Positions 34,827 to 42,062 of a DNA stretch of 64,000 nt are shown in pieces. Under the pieces are notes generated by a model. It worked only from the letters and a program-made list of their open reading frames with translations. It was not told where the DNA came from and made no database searches. The stretch's first letter is position 1, and each line of letters begins with the position of its first letter. Source of the stretch: CAZJHX01 sp964545715. Lineage in GTDB: Bacteria > Myxococcota_A > UBA9042 > GCA-2863065. Where the stretch lies: contig CAZJHX010000008.1 in assembly GCA_964545715.1 (NCBI GenBank), positions 68,721 through 132,720 of the forward strand, read 5' to 3'. The translations under genes were made by a program, and so were the position numbers.

Positions 34827-35070
34827 ACGCGCAACATAGCTGAACAGACGAGCAGGTCAAGCGCTAAATACGAAATAATGCCCACCCATTACAAGGGCGC
34901 CTGCCAGCACCCCAGCACGCCTCAGTCGAGAGCATATACCCCCTCACCACTCGCCCGACGACCGCCCGTTACCGGCCGGCGGGCATAGTCCCACGTCGCC
35001 CCCCGAAGCACCCGCGCGCCGTCTCCAGCCACAACGAAATCCAACCCCGGCGCGGGCACGCGGCAGGACC
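34827..35070. other. Gene-free stretch upstream of tRNA-Val
   Basis: About 240 bases hold no convincing ORF. Apart from the GC palindrome at 34964-34984 and a short AT-rich patch (34862-34880), I see nothing in it. Together with the promoter and leader it makes the roughly 300-bp gap between the RAYT gene and the tRNA. Confidence 0.6.
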
Positions 35071-35100
35071 TTGACAGCCCGCCCCCCACCGGCTACAAAT
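35071..35100 (+). promoter_or_regulatory. Sigma-70 promoter of tRNA-Val
   Basis: A perfect TTGACA (35071-35076) is followed by a 17-bp spacer and TACAAA (35094-35099). Transcription would begin near 35106, about 24 bases before the tRNA. This is the best consensus promoter I can see in the window. Confidence 0.8.
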
Positions 35101-35129
35101 CCGCCGATACGACGCGTGCAAACGCGTTT

Positions 35130-35204
35130 GGGCGTATAGCTCAGTGGGAGAGCGCCGCCTTCACACGGCGGAAGTCACAAGTTCAAGTCTTGTTACGCCC
35201 ACCA
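35130..35204 (+). tRNA. tRNA-Val (anticodon CAC)
   Basis: The cloverleaf is complete: acceptor GGGCGTA (35130-35136) pairs with TACGCCC (35194-35200), D arm GCTC/GAGC, anticodon stem CCGCC/GGCGG with loop TTCACAC, and T arm ACAAG/CTTGT with loop TTCAAGT. The 3' ACCA is encoded. The anticodon CAC reads GUG codons, the preferred Val codon in this high-GC genome. It has its own promoter and terminator. Confidence 0.97.
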
Positions 35205-35207
35205 CTC

Positions 35208-35236
35208 AAAGCCTCGGTTTTGCCGGGGCTTTTTGT
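35208..35236 (+). terminator. Rho-independent terminator after tRNA-Val
   Basis: AGCCTCGG and CCGGGGCT pair across a TTTTG loop, with one G-T pair, and are followed by a T-rich run (TTTTTGTTTTTGG). It lies just beyond the tRNA 3' end and also faces the end of the convergent permease gene. Confidence 0.85.
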
Positions 35237-35258
35237 TTTTGGTGGCTGGTGACGCACA

Positions 35259-36467
35259 TCACAGCGGCTGCGCGGCCTCCTGGCGTAGGAATGGCGGGAC
35301 GTTCGGATCGTTGGCGATGCGGTCCAGGGCGTGACGGGCCGTGTGTCGGTCGTGTGGTCCCAGACAGCGCGCCAGGGCGATCCGGGTGAGCGTATCCGTG
35401 GCTTCGGCGAGCGCCTGTTTCAGGTCCTCGGCGGCGGCACCCTCGCATGCGGCGAGCTTCTCTTCGGGGAGGTCGGCTGCGGTCACGGCATCGAGCAGCA
35501 TGCTGTGAGTACTTTCCGCCTCGTGGTGCTCGCCAGGGACGTGCTCGGGGGCGTGCGGCGCATGACGCGCGATCAGGGTGAGGGCGGTCAAAGCGCCACC
35601 CACCACGACCAACATCACGACCAGACGACGCGCCATGGCGTGAGTGCTGCCGGCGCGGCGCAGCCACACGACGACGCCGACGAGCGCCAGTATCGCGGCG
35701 TACACGCCTACGACCGTGGGGCCGCCGGGGAGATCCAGGCGGACCGAGAGGCCCAGGCCGCTGACGCACGCGAAGAGGCCGACGGCCCAGCCGACGATGA
35801 GCTGGTTCCTCAGGGTGTTGACCAAGAGCATGGCCAGGGTGGCCGGCGCGACCAGGAACACGAACACCAGAAGCACCCCGGCTGTCGCGACTGAGTGTGT
35901 TACGACCACCGCGAACGTGCCGTAGAAGACGAGGTCCCACCAGCCCACGTTGAGTCCATCGGCCGCCGCAGCCTCTGCGTCTTCAGAGACTCGAATCAGC
36001 TGGCGTCGGGCCAGCACGTGTACCAGGCCCACGCCGCCGTAGACCCACGCTCCCGCGCTCACGGTCTCCCAGCTGACCCACAGGAGGTTGCCGGACAGTG
36101 ACTCGGTCAGGTGGTGTGAGCCTTCGGGGACCGCTGCCATCACGAGGAGCGCCAGCGCAGCCGCCACGGCGTACACCAGACCGATCAGCGCCTCCTGTGG
36201 TATCGGCGAGTCGCGGCCGGGGCGCAGCGCGGTGAGCAGACCGGCGCCGAGCAAGGCGAACACGAGAGTGAACGCCAGCGCCGCCGGGCTGGCGGGTTCG
36301 AGTCCCGCGAGCAATCCAACGAGACCTCCGAGGGCCGCGACCTGAGCGAGCGCAAGATCCACGAAGATCACGCCCCGGCGAAGCACGTGGAGCCCCAGCC
36401 AGGTGTGGATGCCGACCAGCAGCGTGGCCTCAGCCAGCGGCGCTCCAAGCAGGTCAACCAAGCTCAT
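35259..36467 (-). CDS. Metal ABC transporter permease (ZnuB/MntB type) with His-rich C-terminal extension
   Basis: The product is 402 residues from ATG 36467, overlapping the stop of the substrate-binding gene (ATGA). Residues 1-270 match the ABC-3 permease family: GLHVLRRGVIFVDLALAQVAALG, the SDPIPQEA-like region and LLVFVFLVAPATLAML, with about eight helices. The family is normally 270-290 residues. Here an extra helix (VVMLVVVGGALTALTLIA) leads to a His/Glu-rich segment (HAPHAPEHVPGEHHEAEST) and a helical tail of about 75 residues. The extension may bind metal. No ATPase gene is present in the locus. Confidence 0.88.
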   Translation of the reverse strand: MSLVDLLGAPLAEATLLVGIHTWLGLHVLRRGVIFVDLALAQVAALGGLVGLLAGLEPASPAALAFTLVFALLGAGLLTALRPGRDSPIPQEALIGLVYAVAAALALLVMAAVPEGSHHLTESLSGNLLWVSWETVSAGAWVYGGVGLVHVLARRQLIRVSEDAEAAAADGLNVGWWDLVFYGTFAVVVTHSVATAGVLLVFVFLVAPATLAMLLVNTLRNQLIVGWAVGLFACVSGLGLSVRLDLPGGPTVVGVYAAILALVGVVVWLRRAGSTHAMARRLVVMLVVVGGALTALTLIARHAPHAPEHVPGEHHEAESTHSMLLDAVTAADLPEEKLAACEGAAAEDLKQALAEATDTLTRIALARCLGPHDRHTARHALDRIANDPNVPPFLRQEAAQPL

Positions 36468-37486
36468 CGGACCGAGCGCTCCAGCGCGCGAACCCACCGC
36501 TCCACCAGGTCGGGATAGGTCTTCGTACCGTCGCTCCCAACGTGAAAGGGCACCATCGTGGGTTCGAGTCCGGCTTTGTCGGCCACCGCTCGGACCCGGC
36601 TCGGCGGGTAGTGGCGCGCGGCGAGCAGCAAGCGCACGTTTTGCTGCTTGACCGTCGTGAGCATCGAGGCGACGTGGGCAGCCGTGGGCGGGACACCGGG
36701 CTTCGGCTCCGCGACGGCTGCCAGTCGGAGGCCGGCCAGCTGGATGAGGTAGGTCCAGTTCTTGTGGTAGGTGGCGATCGGAGCGCCGCGAGCCTTCACC
36801 AGCCGTCCCAACCAGCCACCGAGCAGCGCCGACATCGGGCGACCCTGGTACTGCCGCTTCTCGAGCAGCTGGAACAGCTTGCCTTTGGCGGCGAGCCGGG
36901 CCGCCAGATCGCCACCCAGCGCCGCGACCAACTCCGGCCCGAACGTGCGAGCGTCCAGGTCGGCGACTACGCGCTCAGCGGCCCGGGTGTACGTGTCGCG
37001 GTGCGCGGGGTCCACGCGGGTGAGCGCGGTCGCGATGTTGCGGACGACGACGCGCATGTTCACCGGCGAGGTATGGATGTGGGGGTTGCCGTACACGTGG
37101 ACATCGCCCCGGGAGCGGTCCACGGAGGCGGGGATGCCCAACAGGTGGACCCCCTGCGACGCGTTGACGTAACCGGGGGCACCGGGGCGCACGCGGGAGT
37201 TGCCGGCCTTTCGCAGCAGCGCGGGAACCCAGGTCTCGAGGTCGAGGCCGGTCACCACAAACAGGTCTGCTCGACCCACCTTGACGGCATAGGACGGCCG
37301 GGGGGCGAGCGTGTGCGCGTCCTGATCAGGCGGCAGGATCGACACGACCGTGGCCAGGTCGCCGGCCACGGCGCGCGCCGCCCAGGCGAAGTCGGGGAGC
37401 GTGGTCACGACGGTCACCTTCGCAGCTGATGGGGCCGGCGAGAGAGCCACCAGTGCGATGAGCAGCCGGAGCTTAGTAGCGTTCAT
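36464..37486 (-). CDS. Metal ABC transporter substrate-binding protein (ZnuA/TroA type)
   Basis: The product is 340 residues with a Sec signal (ALVALSPAPSAAK). The TroA fold signatures are VVTTLPDFAWAARAVAG, DQDAHTLAPRPSYAVKVGRAD (first metal His), YGNPHIHTSPVNM (second His) and IATYHKNWTYLIQLAGL (third His), with an Asp/Glu late in the protein as fourth ligand. It delivers Zn2+ or Mn2+ to the permease; the His set favours zinc. There is no long His-rich loop. The start overlaps the end of the upstream outer-membrane gene by 14 bp. Confidence 0.92.
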   Translation of the reverse strand: MNATKLRLLIALVALSPAPSAAKVTVVTTLPDFAWAARAVAGDLATVVSILPPDQDAHTLAPRPSYAVKVGRADLFVVTGLDLETWVPALLRKAGNSRVRPGAPGYVNASQGVHLLGIPASVDRSRGDVHVYGNPHIHTSPVNMRVVVRNIATALTRVDPAHRDTYTRAAERVVADLDARTFGPELVAALGGDLAARLAAKGKLFQLLEKRQYQGRPMSALLGGWLGRLVKARGAPIATYHKNWTYLIQLAGLRLAAVAEPKPGVPPTAAHVASMLTTVKQQNVRLLLAARHYPPSRVRAVADKAGLEPTMVPFHVGSDGTKTYPDLVERWVRALERSVR

Positions 37487-38609
37487 GGCGGTGCGGTCCG
37501 ATGGCGCCGGTGAGCTGTAGGGCGACCAGGTGGTTGGTAGCGTGTGAGGTGAGCGTGGCGCGGTATTGCAGCCGAAGCCGGAAGTACTCGCTTTGCCAGA
37601 AGGCCAGGTACGGCGTGATGCCCCAGGTCGTGTCGTTTTCGAGCCAGTCGCCCCGCACGCCCGCCTGCCAGCGCCGGTCGAAGCGGAAGTCTACGTAGGT
37701 GAAGGCGCCCTGATTCAGCGTTAGCGTGTCGTCGTCGCCCTCTACGTGAGTCGCGAGCCACTGGCTGCGCACAAACATTCGGAAGCGGTCCGGTCCGCCG
37801 GGGGGATCGTAGGCGAGCGTCAGGTCGGCCGAGTACACGTTTGTGAACCGGTTGGGCGACCCGGCGTGATAGCCGTGCTGGGCGCCCAGGCCGATCTCCA
37901 TGTATCCGGCATCGGAAAACGGGACGTGTGTCGCGAAGTGCGCCAACGTGGCGGGCAGCCGCCAGGCGTCGTCGCCGAACAGCTCTTCGCTCTCGCTGTT
38001 GGTGACCTCCAGCGCGAAGGTGTGCGCCCAATCGCCGAATCCGCCGAAGAGCACCGCGAGGGATAGGCCGGTCTGCGCGAGGCCTTCGTCACCCAGCAGT
38101 GTCTTCATGGCCAGCGGCAGCTCCATCTGGTCCCAGGCGTGCAGGTGCCACCGGTTGATCGGTCCAAGGCTCTGGCGGAAACGACCCACCTTGAGATTCA
38201 GGTGCGGTAGGACGCCCACCCACTCGAACCAGGCCTCCTCCAGCTCCACGCCGCTCGGGCTGAAGCCCAGCGTGGTGCGAAAGGCCGAGAAGGGATCGAT
38301 GTTGGCGCGAAGGTCCAGCTCGACCTCGCGAGGTACGAAGCGGAAGCCTTCGTCGCCTTCACCGATCACAGCGGCGTGGCCGTGCTCTTCACCCTCGTGC
38401 GCTGCGTGCTCGGCGTGCTCATCGCCGTGCTCGGCCGTTGGCACATACAGCATCAGGACATCGGCTGTGGCCGATATTTCGGGATTCAACCGGTTCAGCA
38501 GGCCGGTTGACCCGGTTGGTGGCGCCTGCGCGTCCGCATGCGGCGCCCACACCGTCATCAGAAGAGGCAGGATCGCGATCACGCGCCTGCCCGGATCGGT
38601 GGCTCTCAT
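37473..38609 (-). CDS. Putative outer-membrane beta-barrel with His-rich segment
   Basis: The product is 378 residues with a signal peptide ending near HADAQ. Residues about 60-88 (EHGDEHAEHAAHEGEEHGH) are a His/Glu metal-binding-like stretch. The remainder alternates aromatic and polar residues (LNLKVGRFRQSLGPINRW, FRMFVRSQWLATHVEG, YLAFWQSEYFRLRLQY) as in porin-like barrels that accompany zinc-uptake loci, and ends near LQLTGAIGPHRHERY. Its overlap with the substrate-binding gene ties it to metal uptake. I infer transport or capture of zinc at the outer membrane. Confidence 0.8.
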   Translation of the reverse strand: MRATDPGRRVIAILPLLMTVWAPHADAQAPPTGSTGLLNRLNPEISATADVLMLYVPTAEHGDEHAEHAAHEGEEHGHAAVIGEGDEGFRFVPREVELDLRANIDPFSAFRTTLGFSPSGVELEEAWFEWVGVLPHLNLKVGRFRQSLGPINRWHLHAWDQMELPLAMKTLLGDEGLAQTGLSLAVLFGGFGDWAHTFALEVTNSESEELFGDDAWRLPATLAHFATHVPFSDAGYMEIGLGAQHGYHAGSPNRFTNVYSADLTLAYDPPGGPDRFRMFVRSQWLATHVEGDDDTLTLNQGAFTYVDFRFDRRWQAGVRGDWLENDTTWGITPYLAFWQSEYFRLRLQYRATLTSHATNHLVALQLTGAIGPHRHERY

Positions 38610-38648
38610 GGTCCCCTCCCCCGGGGTCGTTTTGTTGCAGTGGTTCGC

Positions 38649-39080
38649 TTACGCGGCGAACGCGAAGGGGGGAGATTGTTTGGGAGCCCACGCCAGCACG
38701 TTTCCTGTCGCGCGGGGCAGCCGTGTGACGGCGATCCCATTGGCGCTCGGAACCTGTGGAGCGACGGTGATGGTTGCATGGTGCGCCGGCAGCGGCTGGG
38801 ACCACAGGCTGGCCAGCAATATACAGCCGTGCTCGTGCTCGTTGGAGTGGGAAGGCTCCCCAGCGACGGCGAGTGCGCTGTGAACCTCGACCTCCGCGTG
38901 AGCGTGCTCACCGTGCACCAGCTCACCGTGCTCGGCGCAGATCTCGTGCTGCTCGGCAGCCAGGTGGAGGGTGCCGCTGACGGGTGCAACCGCGAGCCCC
39001 AGCATCGCCAGGACGGCGGCCGCGCGATGGTGAGCGCGCTTCAAGGTCCGAACGTTGCCTTGTGCTTGTCGCTTCGTCAA
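38649..39080 (-). CDS. Small exported His-rich protein
   Basis: The product is 143 residues from a TTG start. A hydrophobic stretch (AAAVLAMLGLAVAPVSG) looks like a signal peptide with a long basic N region. The mature part has His/Glu-rich patches (EQHEICAEHGELVHGEHAH, then HSNEHEHGC) and two Cys. It lies 39 bp upstream of the outer-membrane gene and is probably in the same operon. A role as periplasmic metal buffer or sensor is inferred from composition only. Confidence 0.68.
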   Translation of the reverse strand: MTKRQAQGNVRTLKRAHHRAAAVLAMLGLAVAPVSGTLHLAAEQHEICAEHGELVHGEHAHAEVEVHSALAVAGEPSHSNEHEHGCILLASLWSQPLPAHHATITVAPQVPSANGIAVTRLPRATGNVLAWAPKQSPPFAFAA

Positions 39081-39095
39081 GGTGTCTAGGGCTCA

Positions 39096-39110
39096 CCCGG
39101 CCAAGCCGGG
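39096..39110 (-). terminator. Small GC hairpin after the lamin-tail lipoprotein gene
   Basis: CCCGGC (39096-39101) pairs perfectly with GCCGGG (39105-39110) over a 3-base loop, between two minus-strand genes. No T run follows, so it is at best a weak terminator or a processing site separating the lipoprotein gene from the metal locus. Confidence 0.35.
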
Positions 39111-39117
39111 GCGCGGA

Positions 39118-40488
39118 TCACTCCTCATCGACAACGGTCACGACCCGCTCGGCTGACCACTGTTGGTCGCCCAGCGTCGCCGTGGCGCGCACCGTGGCGG
39201 TTGTGCCGACCACCTCGGACGGGCTGGCGATGTCCAGGACGACTCGGTCGCCGACGCGGATCCAGCCCTCGCCGTCCTCCAACACCGACGCCGTGCTCAG
39301 GGAGGCGTGGGTCACGAAGCTGATCGGCTGGGCTTGCTCGTCGAAAGCCTCGTACTTCACCTTGACGCCGTCCGGGCCGAAGCCGCCCAGGCGGAGGGTG
39401 GCGTCGATGTGCCAGCCGCCTTGTGGGCCCGCCACCAACTCGATGGGGCCGCCGTCTTCCAGTGGGGCGAAGGTCGTGTGCCCCGTGCCGACCTCCAGGT
39501 AGGGGTCTCCAAAGACGCCCTCGCCTTCGACCACCAGGCCCGGCTGTGGGGCGCCGACCTCGAAGTCGGCTCCGGAGTCGTTGGTGTCCTGCCAAGCGCC
39601 GTCGACGCGGCGGCGGTGGAGTGACTCGCCCACGTACGGGCCCGAGACCCACGCAAAGCCCGTGTCGACGCTGTCCGGCAGGCGCTTGAAGGCGCCCGAG
39701 TCGGCGTCCATTACAGTCTCGATGGCGTCCAGCACGGACGTGACCGGCGCGGTAGGCAGGTCGCCCCACGGGCCGGGTTCGCTGCCCAGCGTGGTCTCCG
39801 CCGCAAGGATGACGATGCTGGGGCCAAAGACCGGGACCAGCCAGTCGTAGCCGCCGTTGTAGACCACCGACTCCAGGTTGGCGACGGTGGGGTGGTCGTC
39901 GTCCTTGCCGCTCTGCGCGACGTACGCCTCAAAGGCGGCGCCCGAGAGATCGATGGTCGAGAACGGCTGGTGGTTGGTGCCGTCGTGGGCGATGACCAGG
40001 CGGTAGCCCGGCTCGAGACGGACGCCGGCCGGCAGGCGCCACACCGACTCCAGCACCACCTCGTCCGGATGGCTGTGGCGATAGCTGTCCGGCTTGGTGC
40101 CCGGGTTTATCGCGCCGGCGGTCCCGTACACGTCGGCGATCATCACGCCGGACAGGTCCAGCGGCTGCTCGGAGGCGTTGACCAGCTCCACAAACTGGTC
40201 CGAGAAGTAGTGGTCTGCACCGCCGTAGGGCAGGGCGCCGCTGTAATACAGCTCTTCGATCAGCAGGTCGCCGGCGGCAGGCAGCACCGGCGGCGCGGGC
40301 GGTGGTGGACCCGTGTCCGGCTCGGCAGCCGGCACATCGGGCTCGGACGGCGGCACGTCCGCGGTGACGGGGGCGACGTCAGGCTCGGGCGCCACCTCGG
40401 CGGGATCGTCGGAAGAGCAGCCGGCCGCCAGCAGCCCGCAGACCAGCACCGTTGCTGTCAGGGTCGTCACGCGCACGTCATTCTCCAT
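39118..40488 (-). CDS. Lamin-tail-domain lipoprotein
   Basis: The product is 456 residues. The signal LVCGLLAAGC gives lipid Cys24, and a Pro/Asp/Glu linker follows. Residues about 75-250 (LLIEELYYSG, then FVELVNASEQPLDLSG and YRLVIAHDG) form a lamin-tail-domain immunoglobulin-like sandwich of the DUF4876 kind. The C-terminal part is beta-rich and unassigned (VKVKYEAFDEQAQPI, then ATVRATATLGD). No catalytic motif. Its start overlaps the end of the methyltransferase gene by 11 bp. Confidence 0.8.
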   Translation of the reverse strand: MENDVRVTTLTATVLVCGLLAAGCSSDDPAEVAPEPDVAPVTADVPPSEPDVPAAEPDTGPPPPAPPVLPAAGDLLIEELYYSGALPYGGADHYFSDQFVELVNASEQPLDLSGVMIADVYGTAGAINPGTKPDSYRHSHPDEVVLESVWRLPAGVRLEPGYRLVIAHDGTNHQPFSTIDLSGAAFEAYVAQSGKDDDHPTVANLESVVYNGGYDWLVPVFGPSIVILAAETTLGSEPGPWGDLPTAPVTSVLDAIETVMDADSGAFKRLPDSVDTGFAWVSGPYVGESLHRRRVDGAWQDTNDSGADFEVGAPQPGLVVEGEGVFGDPYLEVGTGHTTFAPLEDGGPIELVAGPQGGWHIDATLRLGGFGPDGVKVKYEAFDEQAQPISFVTHASLSTASVLEDGEGWIRVGDRVVLDIASPSEVVGTTATVRATATLGDQQWSAERVVTVVDEE

Positions 40489-41086
40489 GGAGGCCGGCCA
40501 GGGGCAGGATGCGGCCCGTCTTTGCCATGTAGGCTTTGTATTCGTCGCCGAATTGGGCGGTCATCATCCGCTCTTCGCGCGGGGTCCGCAGCAGGTACAG
40601 CGGCACAAACGTCACGAGCGCGCCCCACCCGGCGAGCCAGTTTTGCAGCATGAGGCCCTGCGCGATGCTGAACAGAAAGATGGCCGAATACATCGGGTGA
40701 CGGACGCGCCGGTACACGCCGCCGGTGATGAGCTGGTGATCGGCGCGGACCTCCAGGCTCACCGACCATTGCTTTCCAAGGTCCGCATGCGAACGCCAGA
40801 AGAGCCACAGTGCGACCGCCATGGCGCCGGCGCCCACCCAGGGGACCGCCGCCGGCAGCTGGTAGTTCGCGAAGCTCAGCCACGGGCTGAACAGATACAG
40901 GGCAGGCAACACCAGGCTGCCGATGGTCACGATGCCCAGCAGGGCCTTCTCCAGGCCGTCGACGTGCTGGACGGTTGTGTCCTGGCCTTTTACACGCTCT
41001 GAGAAGACGTGGCGGATGCCCACGTAGATGAACATGCCGATGAGGAACGCGATGTTCCACGGCTGGGTGACCGGCAGGACGAGCAT
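40478..41086 (-). CDS. Isoprenylcysteine carboxyl methyltransferase (ICMT) family membrane protein
   Basis: The product is 202 residues with about five transmembrane helices. The motif ITGGVYRRVRHPMYSAIFLF is the SAM-binding signature of the ICMT/NnrU/PEMT fold, and RTPREERMMTAQFGDEYKAYM is the family's C-terminal EExxLxxxFGxxYxxY block. Bacterial members methylate unknown small molecules or lipids. It precedes the lamin-tail lipoprotein in the transcription unit. Confidence 0.88.
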   Translation of the reverse strand: MLVLPVTQPWNIAFLIGMFIYVGIRHVFSERVKGQDTTVQHVDGLEKALLGIVTIGSLVLPALYLFSPWLSFANYQLPAAVPWVGAGAMAVALWLFWRSHADLGKQWSVSLEVRADHQLITGGVYRRVRHPMYSAIFLFSIAQGLMLQNWLAGWGALVTFVPLYLLRTPREERMMTAQFGDEYKAYMAKTGRILPLAGLHGE

Positions 41087-41189
41087 CAGCCGAGTCTACA
41101 CGATGGTCAGCGCGTGTAGACCTGCCAACTGAAGTCGTCCTTCCAACATTCTCAGGTGTGTCGGGACCATACCACCGGCGACGGGCGGC

Positions 41190-42062
41190 ATGTGGTACTG
41201 CTTTGTTGTGAGCAACCAGCACAGTCAGCCGCTGTCCTTCGCGCGCAAGTTCTCGCTGTGGTTCTTTCGCGAGCCGAACAACCCGTACGTCAGCCTGAGT
41301 GTCTCGGCCGACTTCGGACGCGCGCGCGACTATCTGGCGCGTGTGAACGAGACTGCGGAAACCCGGGTGAGCATTCAGCATCTGGTCACCGCCGCCATCG
41401 GCCGAGTGTACGCGGAGTTTCCCGTGGCCAACGCCAGCGCGGGCGCCACACGCATTCGACGCTTTGAGCATGTGGGCGTCGCCATGCCCGTCAACCTGCT
41501 CGACGGCCCGACCGGCGCGGCAGAGACGTCGTTGGTCATCCTGGAGCGCGCCGAGGAGCGCTCGCTGGTCGAGATAGCCGCACAGACTCGCAAACGCGTC
41601 ACCGGTGAGCGCACGGGAAAGTCTGAAAACCGCGTCATGCGGTTCGCGTACAGGGTGGCCGACAAGACGCCGTTCGGCATCATGGACCTGGGGCTGACCG
41701 CGTTGGACCGCCTCAGCCGCGTCCCATTTGTCGGGCGGCAGCTGCACGAGCGCTTCCCTGTCACCGTCGTGGTGTCAAACCCCGGCGCGGCCCTCGGGTT
41801 GCCGCAAGGGGCCGCCATGCGCGGCGCGGCCTTTTCACCACCACAGCGTCTGGTCGGCGTGGGGTCGCTGGTCGGCGTGTTCCCGCTCCAGGACGAGGTG
41901 GTGCCCATCGACGGCACGCCTCAGGTCCGGCCCATGCTGCCGCTGCTCTACGTGTTCGATCACCGGCTCTTCGACGGCGTGTTGGCGGGCAAGATCCTCA
42001 CTCGCCTGTTTGAAGTGCTCCAGGCACCCGAAGAGCATTTTGGCGCCGACGGCCGTCTCTAA
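41190..42062 (+). CDS. Stand-alone 2-oxoacid dehydrogenase E2-type acyltransferase domain
   Basis: The product is 290 residues. ATG 41190 and GTG 41208 are both possible starts with weak ribosome sites. The sequence matches the catalytic domain of E2 chloramphenicol-acetyltransferase-like proteins: VSIQHLVTAAIGRVYAEFP, VGVAMPVNL and, near the end, VFDHRLFDGVLAGKIL, with active-site His258 and Asp262 in DHRxxDG. There is no lipoyl or E1/E3-binding domain, and no dehydrogenase subunits are near. It may therefore acylate another thiol carrier. The TAA overlaps the end of the convergent giant lipoprotein gene. Confidence 0.82.
   Translation: MWYCFVVSNQHSQPLSFARKFSLWFFREPNNPYVSLSVSADFGRARDYLARVNETAETRVSIQHLVTAAIGRVYAEFPVANASAGATRIRRFEHVGVAMPVNLLDGPTGAAETSLVILERAEERSLVEIAAQTRKRVTGERTGKSENRVMRFAYRVADKTPFGIMDLGLTALDRLSRVPFVGRQLHERFPVTVVVSNPGAALGLPQGAAMRGAAFSPPQRLVGVGSLVGVFPLQDEVVPIDGTPQVRPMLPLLYVFDHRLFDGVLAGKILTRLFEVLQAPEEHFGADGRL

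Noticed and set aside
35207..35240. Attachment site for an integrated element at the tRNA-Val 3' end
   Set aside because: No integrase gene or repeated tRNA 3' end is visible in the window; the sequence is a normal terminator.
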